Origin: Choanephora cucurbitarum
Lineage: Eukaryota; Mucoromycota; Mucoromycetes; Mucorales; Choanephoraceae
DNA length: 18,340 nucleotides
Reading direction: 5' to 3'
NCBI GenBank assembly: GCA_025331435.1
Contig: JAIWNI010000238.1
Location: 1 to 18,340 of the forward strand
Made by a program: the position numbers and the translations under genes. Of this stretch, positions 17,544 through 18,340 are shown in pieces. The notes under the pieces are model-generated. The model saw nothing but the letters and a program-made list of their open reading frames with translations, was not told the DNA's origin and did not search any database. Numbering within the stretch: position 1 is the stretch's first letter; every line of letters begins with the position of its first letter.

Positions 17544-18340
17544 CTTATTTTAGTTGATACTCTTATAAAATACATCAAAAAAAGTTTGCTCTTTAAGTTC
17601 TGTCTTGTTTTCTTCGCGAAAGCTTCTAAACCGTTGTCTTCTACAAGTCTTATCTTGTTAATACGAACACAAGTTTGTTCAAATCCAACATCGCATACTT
17701 GTTCTTCATTGTATTGATTATCACTCCGAAAATCTTACAATTCCTTTTTTAGTTTGCTCTTCCTTAGATGCTAAGGTTTTATGTTTCCATTCATATATTG
17801 TCAACTGTGTTTCATCAGTATGATTATTTTGAGTAACTATAACAATGAAACATGATGTCTATCTCGCTCAATCAATTCTGTCTCTACTCAAGTTTAATTG
17901 AAGTAATCTCTTTTTATTCTTTTCTATTTTGCAACAAATCTAAAGTCCCTCAATCAGGCTTGTTTTAACTTTTAGATGATCATTTTTGTGGGATTGAGAA
18001 GAGAACTTATAGAAACATACAATTAAACGTAGGTTTAGTTTTTACAGAAATCCTCAATTAAGCACACAATGTGATGAGAAAAGATTGCCTGGTATAGATC
18101 GACATGAATGAGAGGCTAAAAATTTTTCTAGGATAAAGGTAAAAAAGAATGGCTAGATAGGTGGTTTAGGTGTTAAAGCATTGATAGATGGAGGAGAAGA
18201 GAAAGTTGCAAGGATTTTTTGCCCAAGATAGTTGGGTGGAAACTGCGGAATCTTAGAATGTTGTAGGTAGGCAAGTTCGTATAGAATTGTTTATATGATG
18301 GATACTCGTTGCAATCTTTCAAGAAGAGTTGACGAGGGAC
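17544..18340. other. AT-rich region, nothing recognised
   Basis: No ORF with a recognisable motif, no clear repeat and no RNA gene were seen on either strand. The window ends without a gene boundary. Confidence 0.45.

Noticed and set aside
17668..17690. GTTCAAATCC-like tRNA B-box
   Set aside because: The flanking bases form only a three-base-pair T stem and no acceptor, D or anticodon arm could be found around it.

Overview
The window looks like nuclear DNA of a fungus, most likely an early-diverging Mucorales-type species. The signs are AT-rich intergenic DNA, compact GT-AG introns of about 60-105 nt with CTAAC/CTAAT-like branch points, pyrimidine-rich promoters, a secreted GH18 chitinase with a CBM5/12 tail, and abundant DNA transposons. 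The taxonomic placement is inference; no rRNA or other marker gene is present.

Layout. 1-210 is a purine microsatellite. 211-1740 holds no gene I can name, only weak coding-like stretches on the minus strand (about 723-1158 and 346-552). 1759-1916 is a 158-bp near-perfect palindrome, a MITE-like foldback element. It abuts 1917-2363, the truncated 5' end of a Helitron that keeps its terminus, a CACGTG palindrome and the first two zinc-finger exons. 2748-2918 (minus) is a small ORF with a signal-peptide-like start, divergent from 3148-4962 (plus), the seven-exon gene for the dihydrolipoyl succinyltransferase (E2) of 2-oxoglutarate dehydrogenase. Facing it is 5173-6801 (minus), a two-exon secreted chitinase. 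6802-8549 has no recognisable gene.

The main feature is a nest of two transposons at 8561-16978. The outer element is a Mutator-like element (MULE). It has about 150-bp terminal inverted repeats (TIRs) containing tandem 15-bp subrepeats, and an 11-bp target-site duplication (AAACTTTAACA) on both sides. It encodes a FAR1-type DDE transposase with SWIM and AT-hook motifs, followed one frame away by an OTU-like cysteine protease domain. Inside codon-aligned MULE coding sequence sits a full-length Helitron (11720-16713, minus strand). It starts TC after host A and ends CTAG before host T. Removing it joins residue 23 of the transposase to residue 24 without changing the frame, so both junctions can be read to the base. 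The Helitron encodes a zinc-finger, HUH-Rep and PIF1-type helicase protein.

The E2, chitinase and Helitron genes all carry several single-base frame breaks but almost no in-frame nonsense substitutions. The E2 gene is normally essential for the citric acid cycle, so I suspect consensus indel errors in the assembly rather than decay, although pseudogenisation is not excluded. 16990-18340 contains only two weak short ORFs.
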